From: Clostridia bacterium
GTDB taxonomy: Bacteria; Bacillota; Clostridia; Peptostreptococcales; Acidaminobacteraceae
Direction of reading: 5' to 3'
Assembly: GCA_016938815.1 (NCBI GenBank)
Contig: JAFGTX010000106.1
Location: forward strand, 1 to 45,665
Length of the DNA stretch: 45,665 bases
Shown: piece after piece, positions 15,994-25,365 of the stretch
How the letters are laid out: each line of letters opens with the position of its first letter
Numbering within the stretch: position 1 is the first letter of the stretch
Translations under genes and position numbers: made by a program
Notes under the pieces: generated by a model
What the model was told of the DNA's origin: nothing
The model's input: the letters and a program-made list of their open reading frames with translations, nothing else
Database searches by the model: none

Positions 15994-17301
15994 ATGAGTA
16001 AATTTAAAGTAGTTCACTATATAAATCAATTCTTCGCCGGAATAGGTGGAGAGGAAAAAGCTGATATTAAGCCAGAACTTAGAGAAGGTGTTGTTGGTCC
16101 AGGTATGGCACTTCAAGGTGCACTGGGTGAAGATGTTGAAATCGTTGCAACAATCATTTGCGGTGACTCTTATTTCAATGAGAATTTAGAAGAAGCGCAA
16201 AAAGAAGTTTTAGCAATGGTTGAGAAGCATAACCCAGACCTTTTTATTGCTGGTCCTGCTTTTAACGCAGGTAGATATGGTACAGCTTGTGGTACAATTG
16301 CAAAAGCGGTTCAAAACAACCTTGGTATCAAATCTGTTACTGCAATGTACATTGAAAACCCTGGTGTAGACATGTATAGAAAAGATTTGTTTATCGTTGA
16401 GACAGGTAATTCAGCAGCTGCTATGCGTAAGGCAGTACCGGCAATTGCTAAGCTTGCTCTCAAATTAATAAACAATGAAACAATCGGTGGTCCTTCAGAA
16501 GAAGGTTACATCGAGAGGGGTGTAAGAGTTAACTATTTCGCTGACAAGATCGGTGCTGAACGTGCTGTTGATATGTTGGTTAAAAAGTTAAAAGGGGAAG
16601 AGTTTAAAACTGAGTACCCAATGCCTGTGTTCGACAACGTTGAACCTGGTAAGGCAATCGTTGACTTATCTAAAGCTAAGATTGCATTAGTAACTTCAGG
16701 TGGTATTGTACCAAAAGGCAATCCAGATAAGATCGAGTCATCGTCTGCTTCAAAATATGGCAAATATGACATCGACGGCGTAATGGATCTCACTGAAGCA
16801 ACTTATGAAACTGCTCACGGTGGTTATGACCCAGTGTACGCTAATGAAGATTCTGATAGAGTATTACCAGTAGATGTGTTAAGAGATCTTGAAAAGGAAG
16901 GCGCTATCGGCGAGCTTCACAGATATTTCTACACAACTACAGGTAATGGTACATCGGTAAAAAATTCAAGAGCATTTGCAGATGAATTTGCTCAAGAATT
17001 ACTTGCTGATGGTGTAGACGCGGTAATTTTAACTTCTACTTGAGGTACCTGTACTCGTTGCGGCGCAACGATGGTAAAAGGTATCGAAGCGACAGGTATT
17101 CCTGTAGTTCACGTATGTACAGTTACACCTATTTCGTTAACTGTAGGTGCGAATAGAATTGTTCCTGCGATTGCGATTCCTCATCCATTTGGCAACCCTG
17201 CATTAGACGCGGGCGAAGAAAAGAAATTGAGAAGATCAATTGTAGAAAAGGCATTAAAAGCGCTTACTGTAGAAGTTACTGAACAAACTGTTTTTAAATA
17301 A
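15994..17301 (+). CDS. grdB: Glycine reductase protein B selenoprotein subunit GrdB (UGA-encoded selenocysteine)
   Basis: Selenoprotein subunit of the glycine-specific protein B. The frame runs from ATG 15994 through TGA at 17041-17043 (Sec350) to the TAA ending at 17301, 435 residues in all. The active-site motif is ILTSTU followed by GTCTRCGATMVKG, as expected for GrdB; Sec attacks the substrate bound by the GrdE pyruvoyl group. The N terminus KVVHYINQFFAGIGGEEKAD is family-typical and gives 70-75% of the protein before the TGA, so a caller that stops at TGA would split the gene in two. The ribosome site (CAAGGAC) is weak. The in-frame upstream codons are closed by TAG at 15967. GrdE and GrdA are upstream, GrdC and GrdD downstream. 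Confidence 0.96.
17041..17076 (+). promoter_or_regulatory. Selenocysteine codon and SECIS hairpin of grdB
   Basis: Twelve bases after the TGA (17041-17043), CGTTGC (17056-17061) pairs perfectly with GCAACG (17065-17070) around a GGC loop. TAC 17052-17054 can add pairs with GTA 17074-17076. Position, size and G-rich loop fit a bacterial SECIS element. Confidence 0.7.
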
Positions 17302-17314
17302 AACTAGTTAATGG

Positions 17315-17344
17315 AGGCGGCGGCATTTGCTGTCGCCTTTCTTT
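17315..17344 (+). terminator. Attenuator-like hairpin between grdB and grdC
   Basis: AGGCGGCGGC (17315-17324) pairs with GCTGTCGCCT (17329-17338), including two G-T pairs, around the loop ATTT, followed by TTTCTTT. It has intrinsic-terminator form but an interrupted T-run, which suggests partial read-through within the operon. Confidence 0.6.
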
Positions 17345-17371
17345 AAAAGTAAAAAATGCGGAGGTAATGAG

Positions 17372-18910
17372 ATGAGCTATTCTGTTGTAAAAGGTTCAGG
17401 TTATGTTTTAGTGCATACACCGGACATGATTCTCCACAATGGTACAACGCAAACAACGGAGAAATTGATAAACCCGGAATCTGAATATCTGAAAAAAGTA
17501 AACGAGCATTTAAGAAGTTTTGACGAAGTGGTGAAGTATCCACCAAACCAGACTTACATCGGTAATATTACACCAGCTGAACTAGGTGAGTTTGAAAAGC
17601 CTTGGGTAGGCCAATCGACAGCATCACCAGACCGTTTCGGTAAATTTGGTGAGATCATGCCACAAATTGAATTTATTGCTATGTTGCAATTAGCAGACGT
17701 ATTTGACGTTGTAAAAATCGAAGAAGGTTTTGCAAAAGAAGTTAAAGAAGCTTATACTGCTCATCCGTTAGCAACTGAAACAGAAATTGAAAGACTTGGA
17801 AAAGGCATTCCAGCTTCAGACTTGGAACATCTAGTTAACGATGAACATGCTGAAGGTATTTATAACGACGGTAAATTAATCGGTTGTGTTAAAAGAGCAC
17901 ATGATGTAGATTCTAACTTGACATCACACATCATGTTTGAAAACTTAGTTGTAAAAGCGTCAGGTATTTTAGCATTTAAAAACTTGATTGCAAAGAACAA
18001 TATCAATCCTGAAGATATTGAATATGTTATTGAATGTTCAGAAGAAGCGTGTGGTGACATGAACCAACGTGGTGGCGGTAACTTTGCAAAGTCAATCGCT
18101 GAGCAAGTTGGTGCGGTAAATGCGACTGGATCTGACTTAAGAGGATTCTGTGCAGCGCCTACACATGCACTTATTTCAGCAGCATCTTTAGTACAAGCTG
18201 GTACGTATAGCAATGTTGTTATCGTAGCGGGTGGTGCGACTGCGAAATTAGGTATGAACGGAAAAGATCACGTTAAGAAAGAACTTCCAATCTTAGAGGA
18301 CGTATTGGGTGGTTTTGCGATTTTAATTAGCCAAAACGACGGTGTGAATCCTGTTATCAGAACTGACTTAGTCGGTAGACATACAGTAGGTACTGGTTCA
18401 TCACCACAAGCGGTTATCACTTCTTTGATCACTGCACCACTTGATAAAGGAAACCTCAAGATTACAGATATAGATAAGTATTCTGTAGAAATGCAGAACC
18501 CTGACATTACAAAACCGGCAGGTGCTGGAGACGTACCGGAAGCAAACTACAAGATGATTGCTGCAATCGGTGTAAAACGTGGAGAATTAGAAAGAGCAGA
18601 CTTGGCAACATTTGCTGCTAAACATGGTATGCAAGGCTGGGCACCAACTCAAGGTCATATTCCATCAGGTGTACCATACCTTGGTTTTGCAAGAGAAGAT
18701 TTGACAACTGGTAACTTGAATAGAGCGATGGTTGTTGGTAAGGGTTCATTATTCTTAGGAAGAATGACAAATCTTTTCGATGGTGTGTCTGTAATAATTG
18801 AAAGAAATAATGGAGAAGACAACTCAACTTCAGGTGTGAGTAAGGCTGAAATTAACTCTATGATAGCTGAAGCTATGAGAGGATTTGCGACTCAGTTAAT
18901 GGGAGAATAG
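17372..18910 (+). CDS. grdC: Glycine reductase complex protein C, large subunit GrdC
   Basis: With GrdD, forms protein C, which receives the carboxymethyl-selenoether from GrdA, makes an acetyl thioester and releases acetyl phosphate with inorganic phosphate. The 512-residue protein is related to the beta-ketoacyl-ACP synthase III fold; IECSEEACGDMNQRGGGNFA and ATGSDLRGFCAAPTHALISA hold conserved cysteines. ATG 17372 is chosen because GGAGGT lies at 17360-17365 and the family start MSYSVVKGSGYVL follows. A longer frame from 17327 runs into the hairpin region and is unlikely. GrdD follows 10 bases later. Confidence 0.95.
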   Translation: MSYSVVKGSGYVLVHTPDMILHNGTTQTTEKLINPESEYLKKVNEHLRSFDEVVKYPPNQTYIGNITPAELGEFEKPWVGQSTASPDRFGKFGEIMPQIEFIAMLQLADVFDVVKIEEGFAKEVKEAYTAHPLATETEIERLGKGIPASDLEHLVNDEHAEGIYNDGKLIGCVKRAHDVDSNLTSHIMFENLVVKASGILAFKNLIAKNNINPEDIEYVIECSEEACGDMNQRGGGNFAKSIAEQVGAVNATGSDLRGFCAAPTHALISAASLVQAGTYSNVVIVAGGATAKLGMNGKDHVKKELPILEDVLGGFAILISQNDGVNPVIRTDLVGRHTVGTGSSPQAVITSLITAPLDKGNLKITDIDKYSVEMQNPDITKPAGAGDVPEANYKMIAAIGVKRGELERADLATFAAKHGMQGWAPTQGHIPSGVPYLGFAREDLTTGNLNRAMVVGKGSLFLGRMTNLFDGVSVIIERNNGEDNSTSGVSKAEINSMIAEAMRGFATQLMGE

Positions 18911-18920
18911 GGGTGTTACT

Positions 18921-20102
18921 ATGTCGAATGAAAATGTAAAAAAGATATTAGGTAACGCATTTATGGATATCGCAAATGCTATTGAAACAGGTAATTTCGG
19001 TAGTAAGGCAAAAGTTGGTTTGACGACTTTCGGTAGTGAGCATGGTCCTGAAAATTTGATTAAAGGTGCTGAACTTGCTGCAAAACGTCTTTCGGATGTT
19101 GAAATCGTATTAATCGGCGCACCTTGCGAAACGTCTTTACGCGTTGTCGAAGTGGCATCGGAAGAAGATGCACATAAGAAAATGGAAGAACTTCTTGATA
19201 GTGGTGAGTTAGATTCATGTGTCACTATGCATTACAGCTTCCCAATCGGTGTTTCAACTGTAGGTAGAGTACAAACACCTGCACTTGGAAAAGAGATGAT
19301 TATCGCGACTACAACGGGTACATCTGCTACAAATAGAACTGAAGCGATGATTAAAAATGCGATTTACGGTATTGTTGCAGCAAAATCTATCGGTATTGAA
19401 GAACCTACAGTGGGTATTTTAAACGTAGATAATGCGAGAACTGTTGAAAGAGCGCTGAAAGAACTGGATAAAAAAGGTTTCCCAATTAAATTTGGTGAAT
19501 CTGGTCGAGCAGACGGTGGTTCTGTGATGAGAGGCAACGATTTATTGATGGGATCTTGTGACGTTATGGTTACGGATACCTTGTCAGGTAACATTCTCAT
19601 GAAGATGTTCTCATCTTTCAACACAGGTGGCAGTTATGAAGCAACTGGCTATGGCTATGGTCCAGGCATTGGCTTTGACTACAATCGTACAGTTTTGATT
19701 CTGTCACGTGCATCTGGTACGCCAGTGGTTGCCAATGCGATTCAGTATGCGGCAGATCTTGCTAAAGGCGAAGTAAAAGCTATTGCAAAACATGAGTTGG
19801 ATCTTGTAAAAGCAGTTGGTTTAGAAGATGTCATCAACAGTCTTGTTAGAGAAAGCCATGAAAAAGTATGTGCAGAAGAAGTCGTTATGCCAGCTAAAGA
19901 AGTGGTTACAGCCTCTATTTCAGGCATTGATATCATGGACTTGGAAGATGCGTCACATGTACTTTGGAAAGTGGGTATCTATGCTGAAAGTGGTATGGGC
20001 TGTACGGGACCGATTATTTTGGTCAACGAAGCTAAGCTTGAAGCGGCTATGAGCGAGCTTGCTGATAAAGGATACGTATCTAAAGAAGCAACGCCATGTT
20101 AA
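18921..20102 (+). CDS. grdD: Glycine reductase complex protein C, small subunit GrdD
   Basis: Subunit of protein C that, in the known systems, carries the acetyl thioester and reacts with phosphate to give acetyl phosphate; it resembles PlsX and phosphate acyltransferases. The 393-residue protein has GLTTFGSEHGPENLIKGAEL, a GPGIGFDYNRTVLILSRASG segment and, near the C terminus, Cys361 in ESGMGCTGPIILV, which corresponds to the cysteine described as catalytic. Last gene of the operon, followed by a strong terminator. Acetate kinase would then make ATP; it is not in the window. Confidence 0.95.
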   Translation: MSNENVKKILGNAFMDIANAIETGNFGSKAKVGLTTFGSEHGPENLIKGAELAAKRLSDVEIVLIGAPCETSLRVVEVASEEDAHKKMEELLDSGELDSCVTMHYSFPIGVSTVGRVQTPALGKEMIIATTTGTSATNRTEAMIKNAIYGIVAAKSIGIEEPTVGILNVDNARTVERALKELDKKGFPIKFGESGRADGGSVMRGNDLLMGSCDVMVTDTLSGNILMKMFSSFNTGGSYEATGYGYGPGIGFDYNRTVLILSRASGTPVVANAIQYAADLAKGEVKAIAKHELDLVKAVGLEDVINSLVRESHEKVCAEEVVMPAKEVVTASISGIDIMDLEDASHVLWKVGIYAESGMGCTGPIILVNEAKLEAAMSELADKGYVSKEATPC

Positions 20103-20118
20103 AACATTAAAAAAAAAT

Positions 20119-20150
20119 GGTCCCTGAGAGTATTCTCAGGGGCTTTTTTT
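20119..20150 (+). terminator. Terminator of the glycine reductase operon
   Basis: GTCCCTGAGA (20120-20129) with TCTCAGGGGC (20134-20143), one wobble pair, around a GTAT loop and followed by seven T. Confidence 0.93.
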
Positions 20151-20180
20151 GTAGTGTTTATATAAAAATAGAATTGTTGA

Positions 20181-20209
20181 TTGAAGTTCCACAAGGATTT
20201 GAGTATAAT
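20181..20209 (+). promoter_or_regulatory. Promoter of the nucleoside ABC transporter operon
   Basis: TTGAAG (20181-20186), 17 bases, then TATAAT (20204-20209). Transcription would start near 20216, leaving a leader of about 150 bases. Confidence 0.7.
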
Positions 20210-20254
20210 AGGTATGTGCATAATTACTAAAAAGGAATCAAAGAAAACAAGAAT

Positions 20255-20340
20255 TGTCTCGCTTGTCATGTTACCCCAAATAGAAACGGGGTATTACTGT
20301 CTATGTGGCCTGTAGTGGATACATATTAAAAGTAGAGACA
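20255..20340 (+). ncRNA. Structured 5' leader, candidate cis-regulatory RNA
   Basis: TGTCTC (20255-20260) can pair with GAGACA (20335-20340), enclosing a strong hairpin TACCCC/GGGGTA (20272-20277 with 20288-20293) and a less clear second arm in 20296-20325. The layout resembles a three-way-junction aptamer. The conserved joining strands of purine riboswitches are absent and no other class I know fits. The closing strand ends 27 bases before the start codon, just upstream of the AGGAGG site, so translational control is conceivable. No terminator is seen in the leader. Confidence 0.4.
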
Positions 20341-20367
20341 GGGAAAACAAATTTGAGGAGGAAGAAA

Positions 20368-21465
20368 ATGAGCAAGAAAATAATTTCTTTATTATTAGTT
20401 GCTATGATGGTAATGGCTATGTTCGCTGGTTGTTCAAAACCTGCTGCAGAACCTGCTACTGAACCAGCTGCAGAGCCAGCTGCTGAAGCAACTACTGAAG
20501 ATGCTACTGCTGAAGAAGCACCTGCAGAGGACACTGCAAAAGTTGATATGGTTATGGGTATGATCACTGATACTGGTGGACTTGGTGACCAATCATTCAA
20601 CGATTCTGGCTGGATGGGTCTTGAAAGACTTGAAGCAGAATACGGTATCGAAAGAAAAGTACTTGAGTCTGAAAGCGCTGACGATTACGGTCCAAACTTA
20701 ACTTCTTTTGCTGAAGCAGAAGTTGACATCGTATACGGCGTTGGTTTCTTATTCAATGAATCAATGGCAGCAGCAGCTGCACAATTCCCAAATCAAAAAT
20801 TTGCAATCATCGACTCAGTTGTTGAAGCTGATAACGTAGCTTCAATTACTTTTGCTGAGAACGAAGGTTCATTCTTGGTTGGTGTTATTGCTGGTATGAC
20901 AACTGAAACTAACAAAGTAGGTTTCATTGGCGGTATGAAGTTCCCTCTAATTGAAAAATTCGAGTACGGCTTCAAAGCAGGTGTTAAAGCTGCTAACCCA
21001 GATGCAGAAGTTATTTCAAACTATGCTGACTCGTTTGAAGATGCTGCAAAAGGTAAAGAAATTGCAACTGTACAACATCAACAAGGTGCAGACGTAATCT
21101 TCCACGCAGCTGGTGGTGTAGGTATTGGTCTTATCCAAGCTGCTGAAGAACAAGGATTCTGGGCTATTGGCGTTGACCAAGATCAATCACACATTTCTCC
21201 AGAGAGAGTTCTTTGCTCTATGATCAAAAGAGTAGACGAAGGTGTTTACCAAGTTGGTCAATCAGTAATCGACGGAAACTTCGAAGGTGGCGTTCATTTA
21301 TTCTCGATCGCTAACGAAGGTGTTGGCTACTCTGACAATGCTGGTAACTTAACTGAAGAGCAAGTTGCTGCAGCTGAAAAGTGGAAAGCAGCAATCGCTA
21401 CTGGCGCATTTGTAGTGCCACAAACAGAAGCAGAATTCAACGCTTTTGAGGTTCCTGAAATATAA
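20368..21465 (+). CDS. BMP-family lipoprotein, nucleoside-binding component of ABC transporter
   Basis: Substrate-binding lipoprotein of the Bmp/Med/PnrA family, which binds purine nucleosides in characterised members. The 365-residue precursor has a type II signal peptide ending MFAGC (lipid-bearing Cys22), then a linker of about 35 residues rich in Ala, Glu, Pro and Thr that tethers it to the membrane. The binding domain starts at VDMVMGMITDTGGLGDQSFNDSG, with the family's DxxFN pattern. ATG 20368 follows AGGAGG; an upstream ATG at 20305 lies in the structured leader and lacks a ribosome site. It is separated from the ATPase gene by a strong hairpin, as is common for binding proteins made in excess. 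Confidence 0.92.
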   Translation: MSKKIISLLLVAMMVMAMFAGCSKPAAEPATEPAAEPAAEATTEDATAEEAPAEDTAKVDMVMGMITDTGGLGDQSFNDSGWMGLERLEAEYGIERKVLESESADDYGPNLTSFAEAEVDIVYGVGFLFNESMAAAAAQFPNQKFAIIDSVVEADNVASITFAENEGSFLVGVIAGMTTETNKVGFIGGMKFPLIEKFEYGFKAGVKAANPDAEVISNYADSFEDAAKGKEIATVQHQQGADVIFHAAGGVGIGLIQAAEEQGFWAIGVDQDQSHISPERVLCSMIKRVDEGVYQVGQSVIDGNFEGGVHLFSIANEGVGYSDNAGNLTEEQVAAAEKWKAAIATGAFVVPQTEAEFNAFEVPEI

Positions 21466-21492
21466 TAATTAATAATGCACATGTAAATAATT

Positions 21493-21526
21493 GGGGTCAG
21501 TTCGTCTGGGACAACTGACCCCTTTT
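21493..21526 (+). terminator. Terminator or attenuator between binding protein and ATPase genes
   Basis: GGGGTCAGTT (21493-21502) pairs perfectly with AACTGACCCC (21513-21522), with a loop of 10 bases and TTTT. Partial read-through would give more binding protein than ATPase and permeases. Confidence 0.8.
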
Positions 21527-21601
21527 AAGGTGTTACGGGTGTATTAATGATAGTAATTAAACACAAATGCCGTTTATACGGTGGGAAGACGGAGGGAAAT
21601 T

Positions 21602-23125
21602 ATGGCTAATGTAGTCGAAATGAAAAACATTACAAAGGTTTTCCCAGGAGTTGTAGCAAATAATAATGTGAACTTCGCGCTTGAAAAGGGCGAGATTCAT
21701 GTACTGTTGGGAGAGAACGGTGCAGGAAAGACAACATTGATGAATCAGCTATATGGGTTATATGAACCAACTTCTGGAGAGATTTACATTAATGGAAAGT
21801 TGACTAAAATCAAAGATCCGAATGTAGCGATTAGTATGGGAATTGGTATGGTGCATCAGCACTTCATGCTTGTTGAACCTTTTACTGTAGCTGAGAACAT
21901 TGTCTTGGGATCAGAGCCTTCGCGCAGTGGCGGGTTGAAATTGGATATGGACAAGGCGATTAAAGATGTTGAAGAAATATCAGCGAAGTATGGTTTGAAA
22001 GTAGATCCGAATGTAAAGGTTCAAGACATCAGTGTAGGTATGCAACAAAGAGTTGAAATTCTAAAAGCCCTTTATAGAGGTGCGGACATTTTGATTCTTG
22101 ATGAGCCTACGGCAGTACTTACACCTCAGGAAATTGACGAATTGGGTAAAATATTAAGAAACTTGACGGGACAGGGCAAATCTATTATTTTGATAACTCA
22201 TAAGTTAAAAGAAGTTATGGCGATGAGTGACCGCGTGACAGTAATCAGACGTGGAGAAAAAATAGAAACACTGAAAAACGAGAATACGAATACAGATGAG
22301 CTTGCTGAAATCATGGTCGGACGTAAGGTTAACTTAGTCGTTGAAAAAGATGACAAGGTAGCTGGCGATGTGGTTATGTCTGTTAAAGACCTTCAAGCTG
22401 TTGACAATAGAGGGATTCCAGCGTTAAAGGGCGTATCGTTTGATGTTAGGGCCGGTGAAATTTTTGCGGTGGCAGGTGTTGACGGCAATGGGCAGTCAGA
22501 ACTTGTTGAAGTAATTACAGGTCTAAGAAAGTCAACAGGCGGTTCGATAACGCTATTAGGTAAGGACATCACGAATAGACCAACAAGTGATGTCATTGAT
22601 GCCGGTGTATCGCATATTCCGGAAGACCGACATAAGAGAGGTCTTGTATTACAACATTCACTTGCAGAGAACTCTGTGCTTGGATCGCATAAAAAAGCGC
22701 CGTTTTCGAAATCAGGCGTGTTGGATTATCCCAAAATTCATGAGTTCTGCTTGGGACTTATCGATGAATTCGACGTGCGTACACCAAATGAAAAAGTGGC
22801 TGCTAAATCACTTTCTGGTGGTAATCAGCAAAAGCTGATTGTAGCGAGAGAATTATCTAGAAATCCAGAATTATTGATTGCATCACAGCCTACACGTGGC
22901 GTCGATGTTGGTGCCATTGAGTTTATTCATAAGCGTCTTGTGGCGGAGAGAGATAAAAACAAGGCTGTGCTTTTGGTCTCTTTAGAATTAGATGAGGTTA
23001 TGGCACTTGCAGATAGAATTGCAGTTGTTTACGATGGCCAGATTGTTGGTGTCGTAAATGGCAAAGATGCAACTGAAAAAGAGCTTGGTATTATGATGGC
23101 TGGCGGAAGCCAAAAGAAGCAGTAA
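21602..23125 (+). CDS. Nucleoside ABC transporter ATP-binding protein (two ABC domains)
   Basis: A 507-residue protein with two ABC modules, as in sugar/nucleoside importers of the RbsA/NupO type. Domain 1 has Walker [11 protein letters not shown], signature ISVGMQQR and Walker B ILILDEPT. Domain 2 has the degenerate Walker [11 protein letters not shown] and a canonical signature LSGGNQQKL, as usual in this group. GGAGGG precedes ATG 21602; ATG 21581 lies too far upstream of the first strand. With the flanking lipoprotein and two permeases it forms a full transporter for nucleosides or related compounds. RbsA-type sugar transport is the alternative, but the BMP partner argues for nucleosides. 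Confidence 0.93.
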   Translation: MANVVEMKNITKVFPGVVANNNVNFALEKGEIHVLLGENGAGKTTLMNQLYGLYEPTSGEIYINGKLTKIKDPNVAISMGIGMVHQHFMLVEPFTVAENIVLGSEPSRSGGLKLDMDKAIKDVEEISAKYGLKVDPNVKVQDISVGMQQRVEILKALYRGADILILDEPTAVLTPQEIDELGKILRNLTGQGKSIILITHKLKEVMAMSDRVTVIRRGEKIETLKNENTNTDELAEIMVGRKVNLVVEKDDKVAGDVVMSVKDLQAVDNRGIPALKGVSFDVRAGEIFAVAGVDGNGQSELVEVITGLRKSTGGSITLLGKDITNRPTSDVIDAGVSHIPEDRHKRGLVLQHSLAENSVLGSHKKAPFSKSGVLDYPKIHEFCLGLIDEFDVRTPNEKVAAKSLSGGNQQKLIVARELSRNPELLIASQPTRGVDVGAIEFIHKRLVAERDKNKAVLLVSLELDEVMALADRIAVVYDGQIVGVVNGKDATEKELGIMMAGGSQKKQ

Positions 23126-23137
23126 AGGAGGATACAA

Positions 23138-24229
23138 ATGAAAAAGAAAATAAATTATTTGCTTGAAAATGTAAAATACCCTTTACTAGCTATCGCGTTA
23201 GCCTTTTTAATTGGTTCGATTTTTGTCATCTTGACCGACAATAGTCCGATTGTAGCTTACTCGGCGTTGTTGGATGGTAGTTTGGGTAACATTCCGAAGT
23301 TCGGAGAAACGCTTTTAAAAACAACGCCACTGATCATGACTGGTCTGGCTGTTGCTTTTGCATTCCGATCGGGTCTTTTCAATATCGGTGGTGAAGGTCA
23401 ATATTTAGTAGGCGCTATTTCAACAGTTACTGCTGCGTGGGTACTACAAGATTTACCAGGATTTATTCTTATTCCAATTATTTTGCTCGCAGGTGCTTTT
23501 GGTGGTGCTATTTGGGGCGGTGTTCCAGGTTTTTTAAAGGCTAAACTTGGCGTGCATGAAGTTATCGTTTCCATTATGTTAAACTATATCGCTTTGTTCT
23601 TGACTAACTTTTTAGTCAGAGTAACGCTTAATCCATCAACTTTACAAGGAACTGAGCAAAAAGCTTATTCTGTAATGATTCCAGAGCATGCAAGACTTTT
23701 AAAATTTAATGAATTCATGCCTGTTTTCGGATATTCCAGTTTACACGTAGGTATATTGATCGCTATCGCTTGTGCCGTTGGTATATGGTTCTTGTTATTT
23801 AAAACAACAATCGGTTACGAAATCAGATCGGTAGGTCATAACCCTTATGCATCAGAATACGGTGGTATCAGCATCTCAAAAAATATTATCCTTTCGATGA
23901 TGATTTCAGGTGGTTTGGCTGGTCTTGGTGGTGCGATGACAATTGCGGGTCTGACTTTCAAAGTGGACCAATCCTCAGGTTTACCTGGATATGGTTTTAC
24001 AGGCATTGCGGTTGCGCTTGTAGGTAAAAACCATCCACTAGGTGTTTTAGCTTCTGCGCTGTTATTCGGTATTATGAGTAACGGTTCAAGAAAAATGCAA
24101 TTTGAAGGTATTCCAAAGGAAGTTGTTGGCATTATTCAAGGTATCATCATCATCTTTATTGCTGGTGAAGCGATGTTGAAGTTCATGACAACGCGTAAGA
24201 AGAAAGAAGAGAAAGGAGAGGTGGCATAA
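23138..24229 (+). CDS. Nucleoside ABC transporter permease (first)
   Basis: A 363-residue membrane protein of the BPD_transp_2 family (RbsC/LivH fold), the first of two permeases in BMP-type transporters. It has a cytoplasmic N terminus, about nine or ten hydrophobic helices, the FRSGLFNIGGEGQYLVGA motif and the coupling segment IRSVGHNPYASEYGGISI. AAAGGAGG precedes ATG 23138. It overlaps the second permease by one base (TAATG), which suggests coupled synthesis in equal amounts. Confidence 0.92.
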   Translation: MKKKINYLLENVKYPLLAIALAFLIGSIFVILTDNSPIVAYSALLDGSLGNIPKFGETLLKTTPLIMTGLAVAFAFRSGLFNIGGEGQYLVGAISTVTAAWVLQDLPGFILIPIILLAGAFGGAIWGGVPGFLKAKLGVHEVIVSIMLNYIALFLTNFLVRVTLNPSTLQGTEQKAYSVMIPEHARLLKFNEFMPVFGYSSLHVGILIAIACAVGIWFLLFKTTIGYEIRSVGHNPYASEYGGISISKNIILSMMISGGLAGLGGAMTIAGLTFKVDQSSGLPGYGFTGIAVALVGKNHPLGVLASALLFGIMSNGSRKMQFEGIPKEVVGIIQGIIIIFIAGEAMLKFMTTRKKKEEKGEVA

Positions 24230-25167
24230 TGTTAGTTATATTTATTGCGATTATTGCCTCGGCTCTTCGTTTAGCGACACCACTTATCTTTGCTGCGTTA
24301 GGAAGTGTTTTTACGGAAAGATCAGGTGTGGTTAATATTGCGCTTGAAGGTATTATGATTATGGGTGCGTTCTTTGCTATTTTAGCGATGGAATTTGTAT
24401 CCAATCCTTGGATTGCGGTATTGGTTGCAATGATTGTAGGTGCTATCACAGCCCTGCTATTAGGTTTCTTGGCAATTAACTTGAAAGCGAATCAAGTTGT
24501 TGCTGGTACGGCGATCAATATTTTGGCAGGTAGTTTGACGGCGTTCTTGTTAGAAATGGTATGGCACCGTTCGGGTCAAACGGATACGGTTGCAAATGCT
24601 TTGACTAAAAACCCAGAAACATTGGCATTTTTAGAAAAAATACCAGTATTAGGCTCTTTGTTTAGTGGATTGACACCATTTGTATATTTAGCAATCATAT
24701 TCTCAGGTGTCTCCTACTATGTGATGTATAAAACACCGTTCGGTCTTAGAATCAGAGCCGTGGGTGAACACCCAAGAGCTGCTGATACAGTCGGTGTTAA
24801 TGTCTATAGAGTAAGACACATTTGTGTATTGATTTCTGGTGCTTTGGCAGGTTTAGCTGGTGCTTCGCTTTCACTTGGTACCGTTAACATGTTTAGAGAG
24901 GGTATGGTATCTGGTAAAGGCTTTATTGCCATTGCTGCTGCTATATTTGGAAAATGGCATCCGTTGGGTGCATTCGCCGCGTGTTTATTCTTTGGTCTTA
25001 CTGAAGCGATCCAAATTCAGGCTGCTTCATTAGGTTTAGGATGGATTCCGTCTGAATTCTTGCAGATGTTGCCGTATATTGCGACGGTATTAGCACTTGC
25101 AGGTCTTGTAGGTAGAGCGGTTGCTCCAGCTGCAAGTGGTGAACCTTACGAAAAAGGTCATAGATAA
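24229..25167 (+). CDS. Nucleoside ABC transporter permease (second)
   Basis: A 312-residue membrane protein, the shorter second permease of the pair. It has the FTERSGVVNIALEGIMIMGA motif and the coupling segment IRAVGEHPRAADTVGVNV, corresponding to those in the first permease, and about eight hydrophobic helices. The start ATG 24229 overlaps the preceding stop by one base, with GGAGAGG upstream. Last gene of the operon; a strong terminator follows at 25195. Confidence 0.92.
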   Translation: MLVIFIAIIASALRLATPLIFAALGSVFTERSGVVNIALEGIMIMGAFFAILAMEFVSNPWIAVLVAMIVGAITALLLGFLAINLKANQVVAGTAINILAGSLTAFLLEMVWHRSGQTDTVANALTKNPETLAFLEKIPVLGSLFSGLTPFVYLAIIFSGVSYYVMYKTPFGLRIRAVGEHPRAADTVGVNVYRVRHICVLISGALAGLAGASLSLGTVNMFREGMVSGKGFIAIAAAIFGKWHPLGAFAACLFFGLTEAIQIQAASLGLGWIPSEFLQMLPYIATVLALAGLVGRAVAPAASGEPYEKGHR

Positions 25168-25194
25168 ATCATTAAACCAACAATATCATTAGGA

Positions 25195-25225
25195 GGGGCT
25201 GTTGCTTTGCAACAGCCCCTTTTTT
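25195..25225 (+). terminator. Terminator of the nucleoside transporter operon
   Basis: An 11-base-pair perfect GC-rich stem, GGGGCTGTTGC with GCAACAGCCCC, TTT loop, followed by six T. Confidence 0.95.
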
Positions 25226-25321
25226 AATGAAAAATACTTGAAAGAGATGCTGTATTCAAGTCGTGCACACATTTCCAGCGATTGGGATATAAATAATTTG
25301 CTATGAGGATGAGAATTTATC

Positions 25322-25330
25322 TGATATAAT
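25322..25330 (+). promoter_or_regulatory. Extended -10 promoter for rpoN
   Basis: TG-A-TATAAT is a consensus extended -10, 35 bases before the chosen start codon. No good -35 is seen. Confidence 0.6.
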
Positions 25331-25365
25331 GTAAAAGGTTAGTGAAGAAAGAGCAAGGTGTATCT

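Noticed and set aside
17041-17043. grdB as two separate genes or a nonsense mutant
   Set aside because: The TGA is in the known Sec motif, followed by a good hairpin; the downstream part begins without its own ribosome site.
20255-20340. Purine riboswitch in front of the nucleoside transporter
   Set aside because: The conserved joining strands and loop pairs of that class are not present.
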